From contig CAVSMB010000014.1 of assembly GCA_963728925.1 (NCBI GenBank), positions 186,001 to 250,000 on the forward strand: 64,000 nucleotides of DNA. The letters are read 5' to 3'. This DNA is from JBBPZA01 sp963728925. GTDB lineage: Bacteria; Actinomycetota; Thermoleophilia; Solirubrobacterales; Solirubrobacteraceae. Below, piece by piece: positions 7,304 to 16,046 of this stretch (positions within the stretch are counted from its first letter, which is position 1; each line of letters starts with the position of its first letter). The notes beneath the pieces were generated by a model, which was not told the DNA's origin, ran no database searches, and saw only the letters and a program-made list of their open reading frames with translations. A program made the position numbers and the translations under genes.

Positions 7304-9672
7304 ACGCCACGACGGCTCGCACGCGCGCCCGTACGCGCGTCGAGGGCACCGTCCAGGGCGTCGGCTTCCGCCCCTTCGTCCACCGCCTCGCCGGCGAGCA
7401 CGGCCTTGCCGGGTGGGTGCGCAACGACGAGCGCGGCGTGCTGCTCGAGGTCGAGGGCGAGGCGGCGTCGGTGGCGGCGTTCCTTCGACGGCTGCCCGTC
7501 GAGGCGCCTCCGATGGCAGCGATCGACGCCGTCGGCAGCGAGCGCGTCGCGCCCGAGGGCGAGCGGGCCTTTCGGATCGTCGAGAGCGCGCGCGGCGGCG
7601 AGCCGCTCGCGCTCGTCACGCCCGACGCCACGACCTGCGACGACTGTCTGGCCGAGCTCTTCGACCCGGGCGACCGGCGCTACCGCTACCCGTTCGTGAA
7701 CTGCACGAACTGCGGGCCGCGCTTCACGATCGTGCGCGACGTTCCCTACGATCGGCCGCTCACCACGATGGCGGGCTTCACCATGTGCGCCGCGTGTCGT
7801 GCCGAGTACGAGGACCCCGGCGACCGCCGCTTCCACGCGCAGCCCAACGCGTGCCCGGCGTGCGGGCCGTCGGTGGCGCTCGCGGGCCGCGACGGCGAGG
7901 TCAGCGCGCGCGATGACGACGCGCTCCGGGAGGCCGCCGCCACGCTGGTCCGCGGCGAGATCGTCGCGGTGAAGGGCCTGGGCGGCTACCACCTCGCGTG
8001 CCGGGCGGACGACGAGGCCGCGGTGGCGGCGCTGCGGGAGCGCAAGCACCGCGAGGACCGCCCCTTCGCGCTGATGGCGCCCTCGCTCCACGCCGCCCGA
8101 GCGCTCGTCGAGCTAGGAGAGGAGGACGAGCGGCTGCTGCTCGGCCGCGAGCGGCCGATCGTCATCGCACGCCGCCACCGTGAGGCGCGTGTGGCCCCCT
8201 CGGTCGCGCCGGGCAGTGCCGACCTCGGCGTGATGCTCGCGTACACCCCGCTGCATCACGTGCTCATGGGCGACGTCACGGAGATGCTCGGCCGCGACTC
8301 GGAACGGGTCGCCGCGGGTGACGCGCTGGGCGCGCTCGTCATGACGAGCGCGAACCGCTCGGACGAGCCGATCGCCTTCCGCGACGACGACGCGCTCGAG
8401 CGGCTTGGCGGGATCGCTGACCTCTTCCTCATGCACGACCGCCCGGTCCACATGCGCACCGACGACTCGGTCGTGCGCGCTCAGCCGGGACGCCGGCCGC
8501 TGCTCCTGCGGCGCTCGCGCGGGTACGTCCCGTCGAGCACCACGTTGCCCGTTCCCGCGCCCGACCCGCTGCTCGCCTGCGGCGCCGAGCAGAAGAACGC
8601 GTTCTGCGTGGCCAAGGGCGCCCACGCGTGGCTGAGCCACCACATCGGCGACCTCAAGACGTGGGAGACGCTGCGCTCCTTCCGCGAGGGGGTGGAGCAC
8701 TTCGAGCGGCTGTTCGCCGTCGCACCCGCCGTCGTCGCTCACGACCTGCACCCGGACTACCTCTCGACGCGCTACGCGCTCGAACGCGATGGAGTCCGGC
8801 ACGTCGCGGTGCAGCACCACCACGCCCACCACGCGGCGTGCCTCGCCGAGCACGGCGAGACCGGCTCAGCCGTCGGCGCCATCTTCGACGGGACGGGCTA
8901 CGGCGAGGACGGGACGATCTGGGGCGGCGAGCTGCTCGTCGGCGGGCTGCGGTCCGTGCAGCGCGCCGGTCACCTGCGCGCCGTCCCGCTCCCCGGCGGC
9001 ACGCAGGCGATCCGCGAGCCCTGGCGCATGGCGTGCGCGTGGCTGGCCGAGGCCCACGGCACGCCCGAGCCGGCGCTGCCGGCGACCCTCGCGCGCGACG
9101 TGGACCCGCGGTCCTGGGCCGCGATCGCCCGCATCGCGAGCGACCCGCACCTGTCCCCGACGACCTCGAGCGCCGGGCGGCTGTTCGACGCCGTCGCCGC
9201 CCTCTGCGGCATCGGCGCGACCGTGACCTACGAGGGCCAGGTCGCGGTCGAGCTCGAGGCGGCCGCCGACCCGGCAGAGCGAGGCGCGTACCCGATCGAC
9301 CTCGACGAGCGGCCCGCGAGGGCCGTCGATCCCGGCGAGTCTCCCGCGCTCGTCCTCGACCCGCGTGGGTCCGTCTTGCTCGTCGCGCGCGACGTCGCGG
9401 CGGGCGTGCCCGCCGGCGTCGTCTCGGCGCGCTTCCACCGCGGGCTGGCGGCAGCCACCGCCGCCGCGTGCGAACGGCTCGCTCATGAGCACCGCCTCGA
9501 CACCGTCGTCCTCTCGGGCGGCGTGTTCTGCAACCGGCTTCTCACGGGCCGCACGGCCGAGCTCATGGAGCGCGCCGGGCTCCGCGTCCTGCTTCACGAG
9601 CGCATTCCCGCCAACGACGGCGGGATCGCCTATGGGCAGGCGGCGGTGGCCGCGGCCGGCGGACGCGGCTGA
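7300..9672 (+). CDS. hypF: Carbamoyltransferase HypF
   Basis: 790 aa, the usual HypF length; GTG start overlapping the previous stop. In order: acylphosphatase-like domain (GTVQGVGFRPFVHRLA from about residue 10), two zinc-finger units (CDDC about 113, CTNC about 135, CAAC about 164, CPAC about 186), YrdC-like domain, then a Kae1-like domain with the HHHAHHAACLAEH metal site (about 506). HypF makes the carbamoyl group that HypE turns into the cyanide ligands of the Ni-Fe centre. It is the last gene of this operon: hypC, hypD and hypE do not follow and must lie elsewhere. Confidence 0.97.
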   Translation: MNATTARTRARTRVEGTVQGVGFRPFVHRLAGEHGLAGWVRNDERGVLLEVEGEAASVAAFLRRLPVEAPPMAAIDAVGSERVAPEGERAFRIVESARGGEPLALVTPDATTCDDCLAELFDPGDRRYRYPFVNCTNCGPRFTIVRDVPYDRPLTTMAGFTMCAACRAEYEDPGDRRFHAQPNACPACGPSVALAGRDGEVSARDDDALREAAATLVRGEIVAVKGLGGYHLACRADDEAAVAALRERKHREDRPFALMAPSLHAARALVELGEEDERLLLGRERPIVIARRHREARVAPSVAPGSADLGVMLAYTPLHHVLMGDVTEMLGRDSERVAAGDALGALVMTSANRSDEPIAFRDDDALERLGGIADLFLMHDRPVHMRTDDSVVRAQPGRRPLLLRRSRGYVPSSTTLPVPAPDPLLACGAEQKNAFCVAKGAHAWLSHHIGDLKTWETLRSFREGVEHFERLFAVAPAVVAHDLHPDYLSTRYALERDGVRHVAVQHHHAHHAACLAEHGETGSAVGAIFDGTGYGEDGTIWGGELLVGGLRSVQRAGHLRAVPLPGGTQAIREPWRMACAWLAEAHGTPEPALPATLARDVDPRSWAAIARIASDPHLSPTTSSAGRLFDAVAALCGIGATVTYEGQVAVELEAAADPAERGAYPIDLDERPARAVDPGESPALVLDPRGSVLLVARDVAAGVPAGVVSARFHRGLAAATAAACERLAHEHRLDTVVLSGGVFCNRLLTGRTAELMERAGLRVLLHERIPANDGGIAYGQAAVAAAGGRG

Positions 9673-9896
9673 AGCGTTCGCGGTGAAGCGCCTCACGGCG
9701 CGACCGCTCCTGCGACGATCGGCCGGAGGCCGCCTCGTCTGACCGGGCTCGGGACGGAGGCGCGATGGATCCGGATGTGTCTCACGCCGGACGATCAGAG
9801 GCCGGGGCCGGCAAGGTCACCCAGCTGTCCGTTGCGACGCCGCCGCAGAACCTGCCTGACCATGCCACGGCCGCAGGTGACGCCGGGCGGCGCGAG

Positions 9897-10364
9897 TCAG
9901 CCGGCTCCCTCCCGCTCGGCGCAGTCCGCGCACACGCCTGTCAGGGGGAAGTGGCTGAAGCGCGCGCGGAAGCCGAAGCGCTCGCGGATGAGCGCGAGCA
10001 CGTCCTCGAGCTCGCGGGCGCCGAGCGCCTCGACCCTTCCGCACGACTCGCACACGAGGTGCTCGCGGTCGCCGGCGGCGGCGAGCGCGTACAGCCCCGG
10101 GCCGTGGCCGAGGTGGACGTGGCGCACCAGCCCGAGGCGCTCGAGCGCCTCGAGGTTGCGGTAGACCGACGCGAGGTCGGCGCGTGGCGGGTCCTCGCCC
10201 GCGCCCGCGATCTCCTCGGCCGAGAGCGGCACGTCGGCGGCGAACAGCGCGTCGAGCACCAGCTTTCGCGTGGCCGACACGCGCAGGCCCTGCGAGCGGA
10301 TGAGCTCGAGCGCCTCGTCGACGCCGGCGACCTCGACGGTTCGTGCGCGGTGGGCGATGGTCAT
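9897..10364 (-). CDS. Fur-family metalloregulator
   Basis: 155 aa. Winged-helix domain at residues ~15-85 (SATRKLVLDALF, ASVYRNLEALERLGLVRHV), then the dimerisation domain with HLVCESCGRVEAL and GVCADC. These two CxxC pairs form the structural zinc site of Fur/Zur/PerR/Nur proteins. Which metal it senses (Fe, Zn, Ni or peroxide) is not clear. The ATG overlaps the stop of the upstream Vps62-like gene (ATGA), so they form an operon running toward the hydrogenase cluster. Nickel sensing (Nur) would fit the neighbour but is only a guess. Confidence 0.88.
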   Translation of the reverse strand: MTIAHRARTVEVAGVDEALELIRSQGLRVSATRKLVLDALFAADVPLSAEEIAGAGEDPPRADLASVYRNLEALERLGLVRHVHLGHGPGLYALAAAGDREHLVCESCGRVEALGARELEDVLALIRERFGFRARFSHFPLTGVCADCAEREGAG

Positions 10365-12301
10365 GGCGGGTCGGCCTCGGTCCCACGATAGCCCGTCGGA
10401 GGGGTCTCGTCTGCCGGCGGATGCGGTCGTATCCACCCGTGGCGCAGGTCGCGGAGGTTCCCCGTCAGCAGCGCGAACGCGGCCGCCGCGAGAACCACCG
10501 AGATCGCCAGTCGCCAGTTGTCGCGGAAGATGGTGAAGAAGATCAGCGCCAGCACGATCGCGGTCGCGACCAGCAAGGTGCTGGCCACGAAGGAGAGGAA
10601 GCGGCGGCGGGCCAGCGCCTCGGCCCCGAGGAAGGCCAGGGTGAACAGGATGATGGTCGTGACCGACGCGCGCAGCGAGCCGAGCAGGACGACGATGACG
10701 GTGAGGAGCAGCAGCGGAACGCTGACCGCGGCCCAGAGGCGGAGCAGCCGGTTGCGCCGCTCCTGCGTCTCTGAGCGCGGCTGGTGCGCCTTGGTGACGT
10801 GGGCCTGCGGTGGCTCGGGCGCCAGCGGCCGGCCGAGTGTCGCCAGGTGGGCCCGGCGCTCCTCGGCGATGCGCGCGCGCGTGGCGATGGCTTCGCTTAG
10901 CGCCGCCTCGTTCTCGGCGACCTCGGCGCGGCGGCTCTTGGCGAGCGCGCGGGCATAGTCGTGGGCGTCGAGCGAGCGGACCTGGGCCCGGAGGCCGCGC
11001 AGCGCGGCGCGGTCGGCGGCGATGGCCCCGTCGAGCGCGTCGAGCTCGCGCTCGAGCGCGACCACCCGCTCGGCCACGAGGTCGGCGACCTCGTCGTCGC
11101 TCGGCGGGACCTTGAGCAGGCCCGCCCAGCCGAGCGGATCGGCCCACGAGCTTCGAACGGACCCGTCGCGCTCGTAGCGCGGGCCGGCGGGCGCCCGCTC
11201 GCCGCCGAAGCGGTCGTCGGTGTCGAGGCCCCAGAGTCCCCGGTAGTCGCTGACCCACGGGGTCTCGTCGTCGATGAGCTGCGGCGTCCACTCGCCGTCC
11301 TGGCCGGGGCCGAGGGCCGTGCCGTCTCCGCGCGCGTAGTCGACGAAGGGGATCCCGAAGCCGTGCCCGCTCTCCGTTTCGGCTCGCCATGGAGCGAGAA
11401 GCCGCCGGAGCCGCCGCACGACCTCGATGACCCCCTCGAGCTGCGGAGGATCGACCGACACGACGTAGTCGCCCGGGACGAACGCGCCGGAGTGAGAGCC
11501 CGCGCCGGCGAACACGACGGGGTGGTCTCCCTCCCGGCGAAGCTCGGGGTCGTCCCAGCGGCGGCGCAGGTCGTCGCCCTCGTAGTCGTGCGAGGAGAAG
11601 GCGACCCACGCTGGCCGCGGAGGTCCCTGTCGGCCCCCCGCGAGGTAGACGGTGACCATCTCCCAGTCCGCCTCGTGGTCGTTGACGCCCCCGAACGTCG
11701 AGCGCCAGTCGTTCATCGCGTAGAAGAACCAGTACTGCAGGCACACGTAGCCGCCGTCGCGGACCACGCGGCCGTAGTAGGTGAAGCGGTCGTCCCCGAG
11801 GTGCTCGCGATACGCCGTCTCGGCCGCCGCGGCGTGTCCCGCGGCCACCTTGCCGCGCAGCAGCAGGGAGGCGCGGAAGCCGGCGTCGACGATGCGGCCG
11901 AGCATCCCCGTGGTGGTGAAGCGCGCCGAGGCGCCGAGCCGCTCGCGCGGGGTGCGGCGCCAGCGCCGGTACTCCGCCCGGCCGAGCGGCTCCTGAACGA
12001 AGCGCAGGGACAGCGAGCGGTCCTGACGGGTGACGCCCTCGCGGCACAGCCGCTCGAGGCTCAGCTCCCCGGCGGGGACGATGCACGTCGCGTCGTCGCC
12101 CCGTCCTCCGCCCCCGCGCCACAGGCTGCACCGCGCCACGTAGGGGCCGACGGCCGTCGGCCGGAACAGCTCACCCTTCGTGAGGCGAAGGACGGGCTCG
12201 TAGGCGCGCAGCAGGGCCAGATCGGAGGCGAGTGCCCGCTCGTCGGGCGCCTGCGCGCTCACCATCGCCGACGGTCCGGGGTCCATCGGAGGACCGTACA
12301 C
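10361..12301 (-). CDS. Vps62-like (DUF946-type) protein with C-terminal membrane helices
   Basis: 646 aa. The first ~350 residues match the bacterial Vps62-related pattern (VCLQYWFFYAMNDWRSTFGG, then NDHEADWEMVTVYL, FAGAGSHSGAFVPGDYV). A long coiled coil follows (about 390-490, EEL/ERE-rich), and four hydrophobic helices sit near the C-terminus (about 525-620). Function in bacteria is unknown; the fungal namesake is linked to vacuolar sorting. It is translationally coupled to the Fur-type regulator downstream. Confidence 0.75.
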   Translation of the reverse strand: MYGPPMDPGPSAMVSAQAPDERALASDLALLRAYEPVLRLTKGELFRPTAVGPYVARCSLWRGGGGRGDDATCIVPAGELSLERLCREGVTRQDRSLSLRFVQEPLGRAEYRRWRRTPRERLGASARFTTTGMLGRIVDAGFRASLLLRGKVAAGHAAAAETAYREHLGDDRFTYYGRVVRDGGYVCLQYWFFYAMNDWRSTFGGVNDHEADWEMVTVYLAGGRQGPPRPAWVAFSSHDYEGDDLRRRWDDPELRREGDHPVVFAGAGSHSGAFVPGDYVVSVDPPQLEGVIEVVRRLRRLLAPWRAETESGHGFGIPFVDYARGDGTALGPGQDGEWTPQLIDDETPWVSDYRGLWGLDTDDRFGGERAPAGPRYERDGSVRSSWADPLGWAGLLKVPPSDDEVADLVAERVVALERELDALDGAIAADRAALRGLRAQVRSLDAHDYARALAKSRRAEVAENEAALSEAIATRARIAEERRAHLATLGRPLAPEPPQAHVTKAHQPRSETQERRNRLLRLWAAVSVPLLLLTVIVVLLGSLRASVTTIILFTLAFLGAEALARRRFLSFVASTLLVATAIVLALIFFTIFRDNWRLAISVVLAAAAFALLTGNLRDLRHGWIRPHPPADETPPTGYRGTEADPP

Positions 12302-12334
12302 GAGCCGGAATTCGAGTTCGGCTCCTTGGCGCGC

Positions 12335-13066
12335 TCACCCCGCCCAGCGTGCGACGGCCAGCTTGCGGCCGGCCGCGGCGAGCAGCCCGGGCGTCGCTCG
12401 GTCCACGTGGGGAAGCGTCGCGACCTCGACGCCCGCGAGGCGCTCGATGGTCGCGCGGTTCGAGGTCTCGACGACGGACGGCGACCGCGGCCACGGCCCC
12501 AGCACGACGGCGGCGACGACCAGCCCTGCCGCCCGCGCCGCCTCGACCGTCAGCAGCGTGTGGTTGATCGTCCCCAGGCCCGGCCGGGCCGCCACAACCA
12601 GCGGCAACCCGAGCTCGACCGCGAGGTCGCGCACGAGGAAGTCGTCGGTGAGCGGCACGAGCAGCCCGCCGACCCCCTCGACGACAAGGACGCGCTGGGC
12701 CGCCCCCTCTGCGGCCGCCCCGCACGCGGCCGCCGCCCCCTCTCCCATCGCCGCACGCGCAGCCGCCGCGAGCTCGGCCGGTTCGAGTGGTTCACCCGCC
12801 ATCTCCGCGGCCAGGTGCGGCGAGAACGCGGGGCCGAAGCGGTGCGGCGCCACGGCGTCCGGCCGCGATCCGGCGGCGGCGGCGAGCAGCGCGTGGTCGG
12901 GCGGCCAGTCGGGATCGACGGTCTCATCGAGGCCGGTGACCACGGGCTTGAACGCCGCGACTTCCTTGCCGGCCGCCCGCAGCGACGCCACGATGGCCCC
13001 GGCGAGGACCGTCTTCCCGACGTCGGTGTCCGTCCCGGTGACGAAGAGCCCGCGCAGCGGCGTCAC
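12335..13066 (-). CDS. bioD: Dethiobiotin synthetase
   Basis: 243 aa; GTG start overlapping the bioF stop (GTGA). ATP-binding loop GTDTDVGKT at residues 9-17, substrate segment AFKPVVTG, and VEGVGGLLVPL typical of the family. It closes the ureido ring of dethiobiotin from diaminopelargonate, CO2 and ATP, the step before BioB. Last gene of the bioB-bioF-bioD group. No bioA is seen in the window. Confidence 0.95.
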   Translation of the reverse strand: MTPLRGLFVTGTDTDVGKTVLAGAIVASLRAAGKEVAAFKPVVTGLDETVDPDWPPDHALLAAAAGSRPDAVAPHRFGPAFSPHLAAEMAGEPLEPAELAAAARAAMGEGAAAACGAAAEGAAQRVLVVEGVGGLLVPLTDDFLVRDLAVELGLPLVVAARPGLGTINHTLLTVEAARAAGLVVAAVVLGPWPRSPSVVETSNRATIERLAGVEVATLPHVDRATPGLLAAAGRKLAVARWAG

Positions 13067-14337
13067 GCCGCGCGCGGGACCTGCTCGTGGTCGAACGGGC
13101 CACCGGTGGGCTCGGGCGCGGCCGGAGCGGCGGCGGAGCCGTACTGCACGGCGAGGCGCGGCGGCGCGACGCCGGGGCGCAAGCCGGCCCGGAAGGCAGC
13201 GCCCCCGAGGGTCCTGGCCGCCTCGCGCAGCTCGGGCGTGGAGTGCGAGGCCATGACCGCGAGGCGGAGCCTCGAAGTGCCCTCGGGCACCGTCGGCGGC
13301 CGGATCGCCTGGGCGAAGACGCCCATGGCGATGGCGGTCTCGCAGAACCGCATAGCGAGGTCGGCGTCGCCGACGACGAGCGGGACGATCTGCGTCTCCG
13401 AGCCGCTGACGTCGAAGCCCTCGCGCGCGAGCTCGGCCCGCAACGCCTTCGCGTTCTCGTCGAGCCTCTCGACCCGTCGCGGCTCCTCGGCGAGCAGCTC
13501 GAGCGAGGCCAGCGCGCCGGCGACTGCGGGCGGGGGCAGAGCGGTCGAGAAGATGAGCGACCGCGCGCTGTTGACGAGGAACTTCGCCATCGTCCGGTCG
13601 CAGCACGCGTAGCCGCCATAAGACCCCAGTGCCTTGCTCAGCGTCCCCACCACGACGTCGACCTCGCCCTCGAGCCCGGCGGCGGCGACCGTCCCGCGCC
13701 CGCCCGGCCCGACGGCGCCGGTTCCGTGCGCGTCATCGACCATCACGCGCGCATCGTGGCGGTGGGCCAGCTCGACGATCTCGCTCAGCGGCGCGACGTC
13801 GCCGTCCATCGAGAAGACGCCGTCGGTGGCGATCAGCGCCGCGCGCGGGCCGGCCTGGCGCAGGCCCCAGGCGAGGTGCTCGGTGTCGGCGTGGCGGTAC
13901 ACGAAGGTCTCGGCCCGCGCGAGCCGGCAGCCGTCGACGATCGACGCGTGGTTGAGCTCGTCGGAGAACACCACGTCGCCCTCGCGCGCGAGCGCGGCGA
14001 CGATCCCGGTGTTGGCCAGGTAGCCCGAGCCGAACAGCACACACGCCGAGCTGCCCTTGAAGGCCGCCAACCGCTCTTCCAGGCGCCGGTGGATCGTCAT
14101 GTTCCCGCACACGAGGCGCGACGCCCCGGCCCCGACGCCCCAGCGCATCGCGGCGTCCGCCGCCGCCTGGCGCACCCGCGGGTGGTCGGCGAGCCCGAGG
14201 TAGTTGTTCGAGCACAGCAGCAGCACCGGCTTGCCGTCGAGCACGACGCGCGGGCCCTGCGGCCCGCTGATCATGCGCAGCCGCCGGTAGAGGCCGAGTC
14301 CCTTGAGCTCGTCCAGCCGATCCTCGATCTCCGTCAT
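13063..14337 (-). CDS. bioF: 8-amino-7-oxononanoate synthase
   Basis: 424 aa from the ATG at 14337, chosen because AGGAGG lies just upstream. Fold-type I PLP enzyme: NNYLGLADHP, GSGYLANTG, DELNHASIVDG, VDDAHGTGAVG and the PLP lysine in TLSKALGSYGG. It condenses pimeloyl-ACP/CoA with alanine in biotin synthesis. The C-terminus carries a ~30-residue Ala/Pro-rich extension after the catalytic fold. The stop is coupled to bioD. Confidence 0.95.
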   Translation of the reverse strand: MTEIEDRLDELKGLGLYRRLRMISGPQGPRVVLDGKPVLLLCSNNYLGLADHPRVRQAAADAAMRWGVGAGASRLVCGNMTIHRRLEERLAAFKGSSACVLFGSGYLANTGIVAALAREGDVVFSDELNHASIVDGCRLARAETFVYRHADTEHLAWGLRQAGPRAALIATDGVFSMDGDVAPLSEIVELAHRHDARVMVDDAHGTGAVGPGGRGTVAAAGLEGEVDVVVGTLSKALGSYGGYACCDRTMAKFLVNSARSLIFSTALPPPAVAGALASLELLAEEPRRVERLDENAKALRAELAREGFDVSGSETQIVPLVVGDADLAMRFCETAIAMGVFAQAIRPPTVPEGTSRLRLAVMASHSTPELREAARTLGGAAFRAGLRPGVAPPRLAVQYGSAAAPAAPEPTGGPFDHEQVPRAA

Positions 14338-14463
14338 CCGTCCTCCTGGTCGTCCGCGGCTCCGCCGCGGGCTCGGGCCGACACGGTGTGAGCCGACCAT
14401 AGGCTCGGCCTCGGACGGGTCTCGGCGACCGGCGGTCTCGAGCGGAAGCTCGCGCGTCGCTGT

Positions 14464-14519
14464 CGTGTGACTCTTCTCCCCTTGGTTCGTGGGAGAACGG
14501 GGTCGTCTTGAGTCGCACG
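14464..14519 (-). promoter_or_regulatory. Large stem-loop in the bioF upstream region
   Basis: Outer arms 14464-14473 and 14510-14519 pair over 10 bp with one G-U. An inner perfect hairpin pairs TTCTCCC (14474-14480) with GGGAGAA (14491-14497) around a 10-nt loop. A second small hairpin, TTGG-TTCG-CCAA (14525-14536), follows, and the words GACTC and CTTGGTTCG occur in both. It lies between the GST remnant and bioF, about 130 bp upstream of the bioF start. It could be a terminator for bioB, a leader element for bioFD, or a repeat; no known biotin operator is recognised. Confidence 0.5.
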
Positions 14520-14540
14520 ACTCCTTGGTTCGCCAAAGAA

Positions 14541-14849
14541 TCAGCGCGGCAGATGGGGCTCGTCGAGGTCGGCGGGCCACGGCAGCGGGAAGAGGTCGCG
14601 GTAGGGGCGGGCCTCGTCGATGACGCGGGCGAAGGAGCGGCGGGCGGCGAGGTCGCGGTGGTAGCGCGTGATGGCGGCGTGGTCGTCCTCGTCCCAGCGG
14701 TGGACGACTCTCGCGTAGAAGAGCGCGGGCGCGGCGGCGCAGTCGGCCAGGCCGAAGGCGAGGGAAGCGAGCCGGGCGGGCCCCGCGCGGTCGGCGCCGC
14801 CGACCGACGCGCTACGCCGCGCGGGCCGGGTACCGGTTCGCCGCGCCAT
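14541..14849 (-). pseudogene. Glutathione S-transferase, C-terminal fragment
   Basis: Open frame of 102 codons whose last ~85 residues read like the end of a GST C-terminal domain: FGLADCAAAPALFYARVVHR, then an Arg-rich helix and the tail PWPADLDEPHLPR. A complete GST is about 200 aa; the thioredoxin-like half is missing and the frame runs back into the end of bioB. The best reading is a truncated gene remnant between bioB and bioF. It could still be translated as a short protein. Confidence 0.55.
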
Positions 14850-15972
14850 CCGGCCTGGGCGGCACCGTGTCCTTGCGCTTGAAGCGCAGCTGCGTGGAGG
14901 GGTCCCAGAGGCGGACCTCGAGCTGCGGTGCCGTCTCCGCCGCCGCGAGGTGGTCCTCGACGACGTCGGGCGTCTCGCCCGCGAGCCAGCCCGCGCGGTT
15001 GTCGGGCCGGGGATTGGCGCCGTTGTCGGGCTGGCGCGCGACGTTGAGGCCCTGCTCCTCGAACATCGCGCGGTCCTCCTCCGGGGTGTTGCCGAGCGTG
15101 GTGAGGAAGTTGCCCATCATCACGCCGTTGATCCCGGCCTTGACGGCCACGCGCTGGAGGTCGCCGATGTTCTCGACGCGCCCGCCGCAGAGCCGGAAGA
15201 GCGCGTCGGGGAGGATCAGGCGGAAGATCGCGATCCACTTGACCGCCTCCCAGGGGTCCATGTTCTCGCGGTCGCCGAACTTCGTCCCCGGGCGCGGGTT
15301 CAGCAGGTTGATCGGCACGCTCGTCGGGTCGATGCCGGCGAGCTCGAAGGCCATCTCGACGCGCTGCTCGGGCGTCTCGCCGAGGTTGAGGATCCCGCCC
15401 ACGCACGTCTCCAGGCCCGCCTCGCGGACGGCGTCGATGGTGCGCAACCGGCCCTCGTAGCGGACGGTGGAGGAGACCTCAGGGTAGTAGCTGCGCGCCG
15501 TCTCCACGTTGTGGTGCACGCGCTGGATCCCGGCCTCGCGCAGCGCCGTCGCGCGCACCGTTGACATGTGCCCGATCGACGCGCAGCGCTTGAGGTTCGT
15601 CTCCGCCGCGACCAGCCGCGCGCCCGCGAGGATCTTCTCGAAGTCGCGCCGCGACAGACCCTGGCCCTGGGTGACCATGCAGAACCGGTGCGCTCCGGCG
15701 GCCTCGGCGGCACGCGCGTGCTCGAGGATCTCCTCGGGCTCCATCATCGCGTGCATCGGCGTCTCGGACTCGGCGTACTTCGACTGAGCGCAGAACCCGC
15801 AGTCCTCGGCGCAGCCGCCCGACTTGGCGTTGACCAGCGAGCACATGTCGGTCGAGTCCGCGAAGCGCTCGACCCGGGCACGCCACGCGCGGTCGATCAG
15901 CGCCTCGATCTCGTCGTGGTCCGTGAGCCGGCCGAGGCGCAGCGCCTCGTCACGGTCGATCAGCGGGGGCAT
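14812..15972 (-). CDS. bioB: Biotin synthase
   Basis: 386 aa, slightly longer than the usual ~330-350 because of a C-terminal extension (LEVRLWDPSTQLRFKRKD and beyond). Radical-SAM cluster motif CAEDCGFC at about residues 54-61. Conserved segments KRCASIGHM, VHHNVETA, INLLNPRPGT and the [2Fe-2S] Arg region near GVMMGNFLTT are present. It inserts sulfur into dethiobiotin. It starts the bio group, but the GST remnant and a stem-loop separate it from bioF, so it may be its own unit. Confidence 0.96.
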   Translation of the reverse strand: MPPLIDRDEALRLGRLTDHDEIEALIDRAWRARVERFADSTDMCSLVNAKSGGCAEDCGFCAQSKYAESETPMHAMMEPEEILEHARAAEAAGAHRFCMVTQGQGLSRRDFEKILAGARLVAAETNLKRCASIGHMSTVRATALREAGIQRVHHNVETARSYYPEVSSTVRYEGRLRTIDAVREAGLETCVGGILNLGETPEQRVEMAFELAGIDPTSVPINLLNPRPGTKFGDRENMDPWEAVKWIAIFRLILPDALFRLCGGRVENIGDLQRVAVKAGINGVMMGNFLTTLGNTPEEDRAMFEEQGLNVARQPDNGANPRPDNRAGWLAGETPDVVEDHLAAAETAPQLEVRLWDPSTQLRFKRKDTVPPRPDGAANRYPARAA

Positions 15973-16046
15973 GCGGGAGCGGCACCTCCGAGTCGTTGGT
16001 GCAAGCAACCGTACGATCCGCCCCGGACGGGAACGGAGGGCCCGCG

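Noticed and set aside
9673..9896. Short + strand ORFs after hypF
   Set aside because: No ribosome site or family resemblance; treated as non-coding space between convergent genes.
10961..13612. Very long open frame on the + strand across the Vps62 and bio genes
   Set aside because: Typical high-GC antisense shadow: Arg/Gly/Ala/Val-rich, no motifs, opposite to clearly coding sequence.
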